This document shows positions 1 to 9,994 of a stretch of 64,000 bases of DNA, piece by piece. Each line of letters begins with the position of its first letter. Within the stretch, counting starts at the first letter, position 1. A program made the position numbers and the translations under genes. The notes under the pieces were generated by a model that did not search any database, was not told the DNA's origin, and saw only the letters and a list, made by a program, of their open reading frames with translations. The DNA is from Cannabis sativa (Eukaryota; Streptophyta; Magnoliopsida; Rosales; Cannabaceae), in NCBI RefSeq assembly GCF_029168945.1, contig NC_083602.1, positions 24,973,323 to 25,037,322 of the forward strand, read 5' to 3'.

Positions 1-1070
1 GTCTACCTTTACTCCATTCTCATCTTTTGTTAATTTCAGTGTGGTGCTCATAGGAGTACTTACCTGCTTAGCCGATTCAAGGCCAAATTTCTTGACAAGG
101 TTCTTAGCATACTTGCTTTGAGATACAAATGTACCTCCTTCCATTTGTCTTACTTGAAGACCCAGAAAGAAATTAAGCTCACCAACCATGCTCATTTCAA
201 ATTCACTTTTCATTTGATCAACAAATACCTGCACTTCATGGTTAGATGTAGAACCAAAAACTATATCATCAACATAAATTTGAGCAATGATAAAATCAGA
301 TTTTATATGTTTGATGAAAAGAGTTTTATCCACACTACCTCTGTGATAGCCATGAGAGAGTAAAAATTGAGTCAACCTTTCATACCAAGCTCGAGGAGCT
401 TGTTTCAGACCATACAAAGCTTTTTCAAGTTTGTAAACATGGTCTAGAAATTGAGGATCTTCGAATCCTTTTGGTTGCTCAACATAAACTTCCTCATTCA
501 AAATACCATTTAGGAAGGCAGATTTCACATCCATTTGAAACAATTTAATATTGAGAATACAAGCAATACATAAAAGTAAACGTATTGATTCTAATCTTGC
601 AACAGGAGCAAAAGTTTCATCAAAATCAATACCTTCTACCTGAGTGTACCCTTGTGCCACCAAACGAGCCTTGTTTCTTACAATTGTACCGAACTCATCA
701 CTTTTATTTTTAAACAACCACTTTGTTCCAATAACATTTATACTTTTTGGTCTTCGGACCAAAATCCATACCTTGTTGCGAACAAATTGGTTGAGTTCCT
801 CTTGCATTGCATTGAGCCATTCCTCAAAGGTCATGGCTTCCTTCACATTTTTCGGTTCATATTGAGAAACAAAGCAAAGAAAGCTGATTAAATTAATATA
901 CCTTCTGCGAGTTACCATGCTTTCTTCAGGATTTCCAAGGATGAGATCTTTTGGATGATTCAGTTTGACTCTGGTGCTTGGTTCTTTCTGAATAGAGTCT
1001 GTGATGATGTTTGGATGAGTCAAGATAGACGGTTCTGGTTCTCCAGTTTCGGCTTGTAGCAGCGGATTCG
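1..1070 (-). pseudogene. Ty1/copia reverse transcriptase (partial, out of frame with upstream pol)
   Basis: Minus-strand translation gives the classic copia RT blocks in order: [11 protein letters not shown] near 640-672, DVKSAFLNG near 505-531, [18 protein letters not shown] near 380-430, and the catalytic YVDD motif near 262-279. The reading frame appears open through these motifs and runs off the left edge. It is the same frame as gag but differs from the integrase segment, whose frame ends at a stop at 1071, so an indel lies near 1100. RT copies the element RNA into DNA in cytoplasmic particles. As it stands this segment cannot be translated in frame with the rest of pol. Confidence 0.85.
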
Positions 1071-3290
1071 TCATTTGCGGCATCGACAATGGGTTCTGTT
1101 GCATCGGGATCCGCTCGTTACAACTTTTGGAGGAGTATCCATGAGACTATCTATCTTGGCTTCTGTGGAAAATTCTGAAAAATCTCTAAAATCATCAACA
1201 ACCACATTAGCTGATTCCAAAACAGTTTGAGTCCTCATGTTATAAACACGATAAGCTCTACTGTTTAAGGAATATCCAATAAATACACCAACATCACTTT
1301 TAGCATCAAATTTACCAATATGCTCACGATCTCTATAGACATAACACACACATCCAAAAACATGAAAATGACTTACATTGAGGCGCTTACCTTTCCAGAT
1401 TTCATAAGATGTTTTTGAGGTACCTGGACGAATAAACACTCTGTTTATTGTGTAGCAAGCTGTGTTAATAGCTTCAGCCCATAATCGCTTTGTCAACTTC
1501 TTGCTATTTAACATCACTCTTGCCATTTCCTGCAAAGTTCGATTCTTCCTCTCAACAACTCCATTTTGTTGAGGAGTTTTGGGAGCTGAAAATTCATGAG
1601 TTATACCTGTAGACTTGCAAAAATCATCATACACAGAATTTTCAAATTCCTTACCATGATCACTTCGAATTCGAACAATTTTTCCAATATTACAACCTTT
1701 CTCAACTCTTAATCTCAGACAAAGAGTTTTAAAGGCATCAAAAGTGTCAGATTTTTCTCTTAAGAAATCTACCCAAGTAAAACGAGAGAAATCATCAACA
1801 CACACAAAGATATATCGTTTACCATTCAAACTTTCAACTTGGATTGGACCCATAAGATCCATGTGAAGCAATTCCAATACCTTTGAGGTATTGATATCAG
1901 ACACAGGCTTGTGAGTGATTTTTAATTGCTTCCCAAGTTGACATGGTTCACACTTACCTTCACTTTCCTTACCAAGCTTGGGAAGACCTCGAACAATACC
2001 TGCATTTGACAGTTTTTTCAGGTTTTTAAAATTAATATGCCCAAGCTTGGCATGCCACATATCTGTGGTGTTGTTGATAGCTGGGTGACAAGTAAACACA
2101 GGGGTTAGAGTGTAACAATTATCATTGGATCGAAATCCTTGCAAGATACATTCATTGTCATCATTCAGAACATAACAATGATCACTATCAAAAGAAACGG
2201 TAAACCCTTGATCACAGATTTGATCGATGCTAAGTAAATTAGCCCTCAATCCTTCAACTAACATCACATTTTTCAGTCTAGGTAACCCTTCAAAATTTAG
2301 AGTTCCCATACCAACAACTTTTCCAGATAAGCCATTACCAAAAGTGACTTCTCCACATTGCATAGGCCGAATGTTAGTCAAAAAATCCTTGTCACCTGTC
2401 ATATGTCTAGAGCAACCACTGTCAAAATACCACATTTGAGATGCAGCAGTTTTATCAGAAAAACCAGCTAGACACTTCTTTTTCACCCATATTTGTTTCA
2501 AACCTTTATGTTTCTTTTGAGATTTTTTCAAATTATCAAAATAATTTGTTTTAAACAGGTTGTTCAATGTGAAACATTTAGGTCTGATATGTCCTTTTCT
2601 ACCACAAAAATGACAAATGGGAACAAATCTTTTTACCTGAGATCTTACCCTTTTCGAAAATCCTGGAGATTTTACAGCATCAAAAGCTGTTCTTGCTGCC
2701 ACAGGCTGTGAAACTGTTACGGCAGAGTTTGTAGCCTCACGGTGATTCGTTGGAACACTAGATTTTACAAACTTCGTGACTCCAGAACTTTCCATTCCAT
2801 TAGAACCAAGGCCTGCAAAACCTCTCTGACCTGCATTCTGAGCTTTTTCAAAAATAGAAGATCCAGGATTAAGCATTTGAACATTTTTCTTAAAGTTTTC
2901 AAGTTCCTTCTTCAATAGAGAGATTTTTTCATCTTTATCACAAACACTTGTCTCATATTCTTTTATTTTCAACTCACACATTTCAATCTGATGAGACAAT
3001 TTTTTATTCAATTTATTCAACTCTCTATTTTCAGAAGCAACCTGAATCCATTTTTCATACATGACTTTGTATGATTCAGCAAGAGATTCTTCACAGATTT
3101 CAGACTCATCAGAATCTGATTCCTCTTGTTTGGTGGTATTATTCAGACATACCAATCTATCTTTCACCTGTGAATCACACAACACATTAGTCATAACAGA
3201 GGTTAGGGCAACATTTTCAGTAATATCTTCATCACTTTCGGTTTCATCATCACTCCAAGTGACATTGAAACTTTTCTTATTCTTTTTCAA
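1071..3290 (-). pseudogene. Ty1/copia pol segment: zinc knuckle, protease, integrase
   Basis: This 739-codon open stretch starts with an acidic region (TWSDDETESDED), then a probable coiled coil at residues ~70-136. A CCHC zinc knuckle follows at 226-239 (CHFCGRKGHIRPKC). The aspartic protease site is WYFDSGCSRHMTG with Asp at 290. The pre-integrase zinc site has H413, H418, C447 and C450. The integrase catalytic triad can be placed at D478, D544 and E580 (VVERKNRTLQEMAR). It overlaps the gag reading frame by a few bases at 3277-3290 in a different frame. The C-terminal residues after ~720 look like read-through of a frameshift, and the frame stops before RT. The ATG at 3290 is probably not a real start: in the family this is the interior of one gag-pol polyprotein. 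Confidence 0.85.
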
Positions 3291-4212
3291 AGTGTTTGCA
3301 CACTTTCAGTTGAATATGCCCAAAACCTTCACATTCCCTGCACTGAATTCCCTTTTTGTTAGAGACAGATGGTTTAATGAAAGTATTACCTTTTGAACCT
3401 TTCGAAATATTCTTTTTATTTCCCATCTTTTTCATATATTTCTGAAAATTCTTAGTTAATAAAGCAATCTCATCATCACATTCACTATCAGAATTTTCAT
3501 TATCAGCAACTTTCAAAGCAATACTTTTACCTTTATCAGCAATGGATTTGGGTTTGTCCTTTTGTTTAATCTGTTGATTTAATTCAAAAGTACGTAAGGA
3601 ACCCATCAATTCTTCCACTTTCATAGTGCTAAAATCTTTAGCTTCCTCCATTGCCAAAAGTTTAGTATCAAACCTTTCTGGAAGGACTCTAACAATTTTT
3701 CTCACAAGAACAGAATCATCAAGCTTTTCTCCAAGAGCAAAATATTCATTAGCAATGTCAGATAATTTTTCATAGAATTCAGTTAAAGTTTCATTATCAG
3801 ACATTCTAAGCTCATCAAATTTAGTTTGAAGCATGATAAATCTAGATCTTTTCACATCAGAAGTTCCTTCAAACTGAGTTTGAAGAATCTCCCAAGCTTC
3901 CTTAGCAGAAACACAAGATGATATAAGTTTAATGTAACCCTCACCTACACCATTAAAGATAGCATGCAAGGCTTTGCTATTGTAGGCAGATAGTTTATCA
4001 TCTTCAATAGACCATTCCAGTTCAGATTTTATAATAGTATTACCTGAAGAATCTGTCTCAACTGGAGGAGACCAACCTGATAGAACCATTCTCCACGCCT
4101 TCTCATCTTGAGATTTGATGAAGGCTCTCATTCTAACTTTCCAGTAAGGATAGTTAGAGTCATTAAGCAATGGTGGTCTAGAAATAGAACTTCCTTCTGC
4201 AAAAAATGACAT
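3277..4212 (-). pseudogene. Ty1/copia gag (frameshifted at its C-terminal zinc knuckle)
   Basis: The gag begins MSFFAEGSSISRPPLLNDSNYPYWK, with the YW-K-R pattern typical of plant copia gag N-termini. It continues with the UBN2/gag-polypeptide core (ALHAIFNGV, EAWEILQTQFEG, NEYFALGEKLDD). I chose the ATG at 4212 although the frame is open further upstream, because those 87 extra codons fall in the LTR and primer-binding site. The final zinc knuckle begins C-RE-C-EGFG-H but loses its last Cys spacing, and the frame ends at 3277. In the frame of the downstream ORF the knuckle would continue into pol, so an indel near 3300 uncouples gag from pol. Confidence 0.85.
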
Positions 4213-4256
4213 TCTAACAAAAACGTTATAGGACCACACTAAGAGTTTAGTGTCCT

Positions 4257-4268
4257 GCTCTGATACCA
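4257..4268 (-). promoter_or_regulatory. Primer-binding site of the SIRE-like element (initiator tRNA-Met type)
   Basis: The minus strand reads TGGTATCAGAGC, the standard complement of the 3' end of plant initiator tRNA-Met, two bases from the inner end of the LTR. It fixes the element orientation and the inner LTR boundary. Confidence 0.9.
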
Positions 4269-4641
4269 ATTGAAAAACTATGTTTTTGCAAATGTCAGTT
4301 GTATATGAGAAAATATAAAAACTGTAAGCGTTTGCAGCAGCAGAAAGTAATTCTGCTACAGCAAAAATAAACAGGCAGAATATAAAATATTTGCAGAAAA
4401 ATAAATAACTTGACACAAGAGATTTATACGTGGTATCAGTGTTCTCACGAACACTCCTAGTCCACGGGGCCACGCCCAGAGAATGAAATCAATTAATAAA
4501 GTATCAAAATTACAAAGACAATTGACTTAAACAAGTTTAGACTCCCTCTAAAGTATTGTCGCAATCCTTTGTAATCCACTTTATGAATCTGACTTCTTGA
4601 AACACCTTCAAGCCCGAACTCCCTTCGTCTTTGAAGTGTGA

Positions 4642-4800
4642 GTGCTTACTTCCTCCCGAAGTAAGGCTTTAGCAAGTCTTCTCCCGAAGACCAAGTGCTT
4701 ACTTCCTCCCGAAGTAAGGCTTCAACAAGTCTTCTCCCGAAGACCAAGTGCTTACTTCCTCCCGAAGTAAGGCTTTATCAAGTCTTCTCCCGAAGACCAA
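4642..4800. repeat. Three-copy 53-bp minisatellite with two hairpins per unit
   Basis: Units start at 4642, 4695 and 4748 (GTGCTTACTTCC...), period 53 bp, almost identical. Each unit holds two perfect inverted repeats: CTTACTTC/GAAGTAAG around a CTCCC loop, and GTCTTC/GAAGAC around a TCCC loop. A transcript of the LTR would carry six such stem-loops in its 5' leader. Directly visible; function unknown. Confidence 0.9.
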
Positions 4801-4982
4801 TCTCTTGTTCAGTCAAGTAGTTCTTCACAACCTCTAGGATAGAGTAAGAACAGAAATAGAACAACTAGAACCTAGATGAACAACTAGGCTCTCACAAAAC
4901 AAAGAAAGACTCTCTTCTCTCAAAAGATAAATGTAGAAAATGAATAATGGAAGAGGTAATTCGAATGGTTGCTCTCTAGGCT

Positions 4983-4992
4983 CTATTTATAG
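4983..4992 (-). promoter_or_regulatory. TATA box in the SIRE-like LTR
   Basis: The minus strand reads CTATAAATAG about 410 bp inside the LTR start. The position suits a U3 promoter with transcription starting some 25-35 bases downstream near 4950. Inferred from motif and position only. Confidence 0.6.
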
Positions 4993-5402
4993 ATCATAGA
5001 AACCAAAGAGGCAACCACAAGTTCGAATTAGCAGCTGTACAAAAACTTTCCAAAAGAACATAATCTGCTACATCAGATTCGGTTGCTGACGAAGCAGATC
5101 TGCCCAGAAACGGGAAACTTACTAAAATCGGGTCCGATCTTCTTTCAATGCTTGATTCCTGCCAAAAACAGATTAGATATTCTGATTGTATCAAGATACA
5201 ATCGAAATCAATAAGGAAAAGACAATAAATAAAGTTTCCCTAAAAAAAGACAACTTTCCAAAAGAGAATTCCTTCTCTTTTGAGAAGTTTTCAACAAAGG
5301 AAAGTTCAGCTGAAAGTGCAACTTTCCAAACAAGGAAAATGGCAACTAATAACCGAATAAAAGAAGTAAGATTTCGAAAATGAATGCATAGCAATCTTAC
5401 CA

Positions 5403-5701
5403 TAAAAAGGAAAAATTATTTTGTCACCTAACTTGCCAAAAAAGGACTTTACACTATTATTGTATTTATATATATTATAATTAAAATTTTGATGGTTTAT
5501 TAATTTATAATATTTTGCAGATTGTTAAAAGTAATTGATTATCAATTCTCAGCTTAATTTTTGAATTAACAGCTTGAAAAAGTAGATTCACATTTGCGAA
5601 AAGTAATTTTTTTTCTAGATTTGTGGCTTATTTTGTTTATTTTGAAAATATATGTTATCTATGTTTTATGATTATTTCTAAAATTTAAATGTATGTTGAT
5701 T
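5403..5701. other. AT-rich spacer, nothing recognised
   Basis: About 300 bp of AT-rich sequence between the SIRE-like LTR and the TRIM-like element. No ORF, repeat or RNA gene could be supported. Confidence 0.5.
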
Positions 5702-5912
5702 TGTTCGGTCTCATTCTTCTAATTTATCGGACCGCCACCTCAACTTGACTTCAATATTAGTATGATATTGTCCGTTTTAGGCTTAAGTCTTCATGATTTT
5801 TTTTTGGACACCTTTCCAAAATACCTCATACTAATAGAATAGTAATCGTCCTTATATACCCATAATCTTTTTCATTTCTAGCAAATGTGGGACATTGGTT
5901 GCACACTCAACA
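5702..5912 (-). repeat. TRIM-like LTR A (3' LTR)
   Basis: 211 bp bounded by TG...CA, followed on the plus strand by ATCCTCCCCTC, the complement of a polypurine tract. It carries the pair of TAGTATGATATTG / CTCATACTAATAG blocks that I recall as characteristic of a widespread dicot TRIM-type LTR; that recollection is the weaker part of the call. Confidence 0.6.
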
Positions 5913-6228
5913 ATCCTCCCCTCAAACCAAGGACCACATACTCGTGGTCTCCCCTCCAACGAAACCACCCTTGATGTTGTTATCAACTTATTACCAACAG
6001 AACTTGCCACCTGACCATAAACATTGCCAGCTGGAAGACTTTCGACACAAGGCACCAAACACAGATCTCCATCTTATATTATCATGTACGCCACCTGACC
6101 ATCATAATATCAGGTAGACTTTCGATACAAAGGCACCATACAAATCTTCGATCGCGAGGTCATCACATTGAGTGTTTCTCCCACACATCACAAATGCAAC
6201 TCACTATCCCAGTGCTCGTAAACCTTTG

Positions 6229-6240
6229 GCTCTGATATCG
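6229..6240 (-). promoter_or_regulatory. Degenerate tRNA-Met primer-binding site of the TRIM-like element
   Basis: Minus strand CGATATCAGAGC differs at two positions from TGGTATCAGAGC and lies two bases from the TG of LTR B at 6243. Confidence 0.55.
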
Positions 6241-6387
6241 CTTGTTGGGCATCGTTCTTCCACCTTGTTGGGCCTCCACTTCACCTTAACTCGCACATTA
6301 GTATAATATTTTTCACTTTGGGCCTAGTCAGGTTGCGTATCCTATTGGTGATAGCGGCAGGACAAGCTGGTTTTGCTAGTGGGGAAG

Positions 6388-6422
6388 TAATGAGTACGTG
6401 GTCCTTGATTTGAGGGAAGGTG
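6388..6422 (+). repeat. Inverted fragment of the TRIM-like element
   Basis: The reverse complement of this ~35-bp stretch (CCTTCCCTCAAATCAAGGAC then CACGTACTC) closely matches the polypurine-tract side of the neighbouring element at 5914-5945 (CCTCCCCTCAAACCAAGGAC then CACATACTC). It is therefore a second, inverted fragment of the same family, 50 bp beyond the end of LTR B. Confidence 0.55.
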
Positions 6423-7309
6423 GCATAAGGTGGTTTCTATTAGAGATTTTATTACAATGGAAGAAAATCAAGACATTACAACTCTATTACAATATAATAC
6501 AAGGACCAACAAAGAGACTAAATAAATGTTACAACAACACTTATATACACTATATATATAAAGGAAAGGTGTAAGAAGATTATTACAACACATGTAATAT
6601 AATACATATATATAGCAATAGAAGAATATATATGTATAATACACTCTTTCACAACCTTGAGTGTAGATTAGTTGGGATCACCATGACTTGAACAAGGTAT
6701 TACACCTTTGTTCAAAAGTTTATTTTCCCCTATCTCTAAGCACTAAGGAAACTCTCTAGGAAATAACTTTGAGAATTATCAAGCCTTTTAGAATTTCTAG
6801 CAAAGTGCTTTGTTGATAGAACATTCTCATCCAAATGAGCACATTAGACTCCTTTATATAGTGTTTAGGTGATCACACTTAGAATTCAAACACAGCATCT
6901 CATTTCTCTCATATAAATGAGTATTAATATAATTTGTAACAACTATATTTCATAACTTTTGAATCCTATCATCAATTTTGTGTAACATCTCTTTTATTAC
7001 ACAAAAATATGATCAACCAAAAGAAATTATAAAAGTAATTAATCTTGTAACTCCTCTCATGTTACAAAGTGTAGGTTACAATTTTAGGTTAAATAAATCA
7101 TATGTTACACGATTTATTTACAAAACACTTAATATATATTATTCACATAATAATATATTTTACCACATATTATTATTATTTATATCGTGAATAAATAGAA
7201 TTTAGAATTTATTTTCTAATAGTGATTTTGAAAAAAAAAATAAAGTGTGACTTTTGAGAAGCTACATCCTTTAGAAATAAAAGTGATAATTTCATCTCAT
7301 TTTTAATTC
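6423..7309. other. AT-rich non-coding stretch, unassigned
   Basis: No gene is visible. Tracts of TATA and AT repeats (6545-6640) and a passage rich in short CT/AG blocks (6700-6850) resemble decayed LTR U5 sequence, but I found no boundaries, primer-binding site or partner copy. Confidence 0.4.
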
Positions 7310-9622
7310 TGTTGATGCGGTTTTTCGTCAACTGATCTGAGAAGATCGTAAAATTAAAGAGGACTACGGTGAATTAATCTGACTAATAAAAACCGCAATA
7401 AATTAAATGGACACTAGGAATTTATAATAGTTCACCCCCCATGTCGTGATGGTAATGGGGCTACATCTACTTGTAGTTTTATTGATTGGATTCGACACAC
7501 CAGAGTAATATTCTCAAGAGTGTGTGGATAAAAGTACAGCAAAGGATTTCTAGGTAAATTTTAATCGAGATTTATGAATATAAGGCTCATGGGAGACTTG
7601 AAATTCATGAATCTGATCTAAATTAAAGGTTGTAAAGTTCTTGGGAACAATAAACCAATAATTTGTGGGAAAATGTGTGTATTAAATGGTGTTTTGAGGT
7701 CTAGTGTCGCCTGAGTATGGTAGACTCAATGAAGAAGGTGACAGAAATAATATAGTGTTCTTGGCAGTTGTCAAATGAACTTCAAGGGGAAGGTCACGAT
7801 GAGGAAGATCCAAAAAAGAGAGAAAGGTCTCAAAAGGAAGAAGCCAAAAAGAAGCCCGATAGAAGAAGATCCCCTTCTCAGCCTCCTACTTGGTGTATAT
7901 ATAGGCTAGAGGGTTTGTTAGTGATCCCTCACACATCGGGATATTTCACTAACAAATCCCGTATACCACTCTTTTTTATTAATAAAATATTATAAGTAAA
8001 TAAATATCAATAACAATCTCCTTATATCTAGGCAAATATTCCACAAATATTAGACAATTGGTTATTTTCGATTGAGGATGCACCAATTTGAAATGGAGTG
8101 CTGAACACACGCGTTTTGGACTGCCGATGCTCATGCACAACGCCACATAGGCTGTGACGGTGTGCTCCACCAACCCTCGCTTAGCCGCATTTCCTAATTC
8201 TCGAGTAAAATGCACCAACTTTCCTTGTAACCTAATTTAGGACCCAATAACTTCAGAATTGAGTCATGGTTGTGAGACATACTTTGATCCGTCTCAAAAT
8301 TATCTTTCCAACGCAAGTTGAACCAGATCATTTGAATAAAAATTGAGAGAGTTATTCTTATTTTATTGAATTCATTTTATGTTATCTTGTACCTAGCTGC
8401 GAGCACTGCCATGGCCAAATGGCAGAGGTCGGAAATGCATGTTCTCGGACCCCTCGGGGTGTGTTTTGACTAATTTTTTGATGGCAAATCATATTTTGGA
8501 GGTCTCGTGACCCAAAAACCTTATTTCGACGTTCGAGACCCTAAAAGGTGACCACTACCACCAGTTGGGGCCGGATAATGGCACAGGTCACCCATGGCTT
8601 GTGAGAATCCATGGGTGATGTATCTCACTTGTATTTAGTACATGGATGTTGAAAATATAACTTGGTCAATAAATTCATCTTCCTGGTGTGGTAACGGACT
8701 TGTACCATTTCCTGGTCTCCAATTTGGAGAGCACTGCCATTCTCTTATGGCACAAGTCACCCAAGGCAACTCCTAGGTCGAAAATGACTTTCCTCACTTG
8801 TTTCTTACTCCTTGATATCGTAGGAACCCACTCAGAAAATTTCCTCCCTTAGTTTGTGAGGAATGGCCTATGCCATTCTACCATGGCAGAGGTCTCCAAA
8901 ATTGGAGAGTACTGCCATTTCCTTATGGCACAGGTCACCTAAAGCGACTCGTAGGTCGGAAATGGCTTTTCTCACTTGCCTCGTGCTCTTTGATGCTGGG
9001 GGAATTCGTTCGAATACATTTCCCTCCATGGTTCGCGAGGAATGACTAGTGCTATTCTACCATGGCAGAGGTCTCCAAAACTGGAGAGCATTGCCATTCT
9101 CTCATGGCACAAGTCACCTAAGGTCACTTAGGTTGGAAATGACTTTCCTCACTTGTACCATGCTCCTTAATGTCGAGGGAACCCGTTCGAACACATTTCC
9201 TTCCATGGTTTCTGAGGAGTGACCTGTGCCATTTTCCTATGGCACAAGTCTCCAAAATTGGAGAGCACTGCCATTTCCTTATGGCAATGGTCACTTGTTG
9301 CTATTTTCTTGTGATTTTAGTGCTATTTTGACTTTATACATAAACACAAGTCATGTTCATGCCTAAACAAGTCAAGTCCTTATTGGTCTCTTTGGCGGAT
9401 TGAGGTCTCAAGGGTGAAACGCTCGCGCAGGCCCATGAATCCTCGTTTGGGCACACTTGGGTGTGTGAGTCTCGGCGCCAAATGGTTGGTTGACATTTTC
9501 AAGCTCTCTAGAAGTGCCTTGGGGCCCCCAACAAGGATGTCTTGATTTATTTTACATTTATGAGTCTTGGTCAAAGTCACAAGGTTGACTTTTTTTTTAT
9601 TTTTCGAAAATCGGGTATAACA
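7310..9622 (-). repeat. Long LTR (2.3 kb), probably a gypsy-type 3' or solo LTR
   Basis: The plus strand begins TGTTGATGCGG at 7310 and ends CGGGTATAACA at 9622. Next comes TTTGCCCCCCAAAAGTG, whose complement (CTTTTGGGGGGCAAA) is a good polypurine tract for a minus-strand element with its LTR starting TGTTATACCCG. A related sequence starts at 43879 (TGTTGACGC...) and shares the block TTCAGAATTGAG...GTGAGACAT (8250-8281 here, 44335-44361 there), which shows a dispersed family. No coding sequence of this element is recognised. The lineage is not assignable. Confidence 0.5.
8720..9296. repeat. Tandem ~177-bp repeat (four diverged units) inside the long LTR
   Basis: Units begin at about 8720, 8893, 9070 and 9249 with CTCCAAAATTGGAGAGCACT, each followed by GCCATTYYCTYATGGCA, GTCACCT and a TTTCCTCACTTG block. 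Spacings are about 173, 177 and 179 bp, and the last unit is partial. A more diverged relative lies near 8405. Each unit carries two short inverted repeats, CCAATTTTGG-like and TGCCAT/ATGGCA. Seen directly, but unit borders are by eye. Confidence 0.75.
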
Positions 9623-9994
9623 TTTGCCCCCCAAAAGTGTTTGTTGAGAACTTCGGGAAAGACTTTTGTTATTATACCCTTCTTAACTTGAAAATAATAA
9701 GCATGTTGTCTTTTGCTTATTTTGTTGTCTCTTGGAGTACTGATTTAAGTTGTCGTCGTTGCGAGTCGAGTGTGTCTTCTTGATGATTTCTCTAAAACTT
9801 GGGGATTTTAAACTTTATTAGGTGAAAAGAAATTTAATTTGTCTAAGGATGACCAATTTTTATTTTTTCACATAATTAAAGGGTTAAATCACAAATTTTA
9901 CAAACACATGACAAGTGTCAGAATTTGTTGCATGCAAACCCTATGGCCAATTAAGTAGGGTCAAAAATTGTTGCATGTAAACCCTATGGCCAAC
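9623..9994. other. Junction zone between long LTR and Athila-like fragment
   Basis: Non-coding and AT-rich. It contains a 26-bp direct repeat (TTGTTGCATG...CTATGGCCAA at 9925-9950 and 9968-9993, one mismatch) just before the RNase H homology starts. The start of this stretch is presumably internal sequence of the element whose LTR ends at 9622. Confidence 0.5.

Larger units (their letters stand above)
1..5402 (-). mobile_element. SIRE-like Ty1/copia retrotransposon, 5' part, cut by window edge
   Basis: Reading on the minus strand from 5402 downwards, the sequence shows an LTR, a tRNA-Met primer-binding site, gag, zinc knuckles, protease, integrase and reverse transcriptase. This protease-integrase-RT order defines Ty1/copia. 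The acidic TWSDDE stretch followed by a coiled coil and a second zinc knuckle resembles the SIRE/Maximus lineage. Gag and RT lie in one frame and the middle of pol in another, so two compensating indels (near 3300 and near 1100) break the polyprotein. The 3' end (RNase H, any envelope-like ORF, 3' LTR) is outside the window, so the target duplication cannot be tested. Domain order is seen directly; the lineage name is inference. Confidence 0.9.
4271..5402 (-). repeat. 5' LTR of the SIRE-like element
   Basis: The inner end is fixed by the primer-binding site at 4257-4268: on the plus strand the LTR begins TGAAAAACTATG. The outer end is inferred at ...CTTACCA (5402), giving a minus-strand start TGGTAAG and ~1132 bp, a usual size for this lineage. 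It contains a minus-strand TATA box at 4983-4992 and a 53-bp hairpin minisatellite at 4642-4800, which would fall in R/U5. The partner LTR is outside the window, so the outer boundary is uncertain by tens of bases. Confidence 0.7.
5702..6340 (-). mobile_element. Degenerate miniature LTR element (TRIM-like)
   Basis: Two related sequences flank a ~330-bp non-coding core. The first, 5702-5912, is a complete-looking 211-bp LTR (TGTTCGG... to ...CTCAACA). The second, 6243 to ~6340, aligns with its first ~100 bp and shares the blocks ATTAGTATRATATT and TTAGGCTTAAGTC/TTGGGCCTAGTC. On the minus strand the purine-rich GAGGGGAGGAT (5913-5923) abuts LTR A like a polypurine tract. A tRNA-Met-like site (minus CGATATCAGAGC, 6229-6240) lies two bases from LTR B. 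This is the plan of a terminal-repeat retrotransposon in miniature with no coding capacity. LTR B is truncated and both are diverged, so the copy is old. Confidence 0.65.

Noticed and set aside
2227..3396. Plus-strand ORFs opposite the SIRE-like pol
   Set aside because: They are antisense shadows of a well-supported minus-strand coding region.
4620..4810. CRISPR-like array
   Set aside because: There are three direct repeats without unique spacers, inside a plant retrotransposon LTR. It is a minisatellite.
5887..6117. 76-codon ORF in the TRIM-like element as a coding gene
   Set aside because: It runs across the LTR/purine-tract border and an internal duplication. TRIM elements have no genes and the ORF shows no domain.
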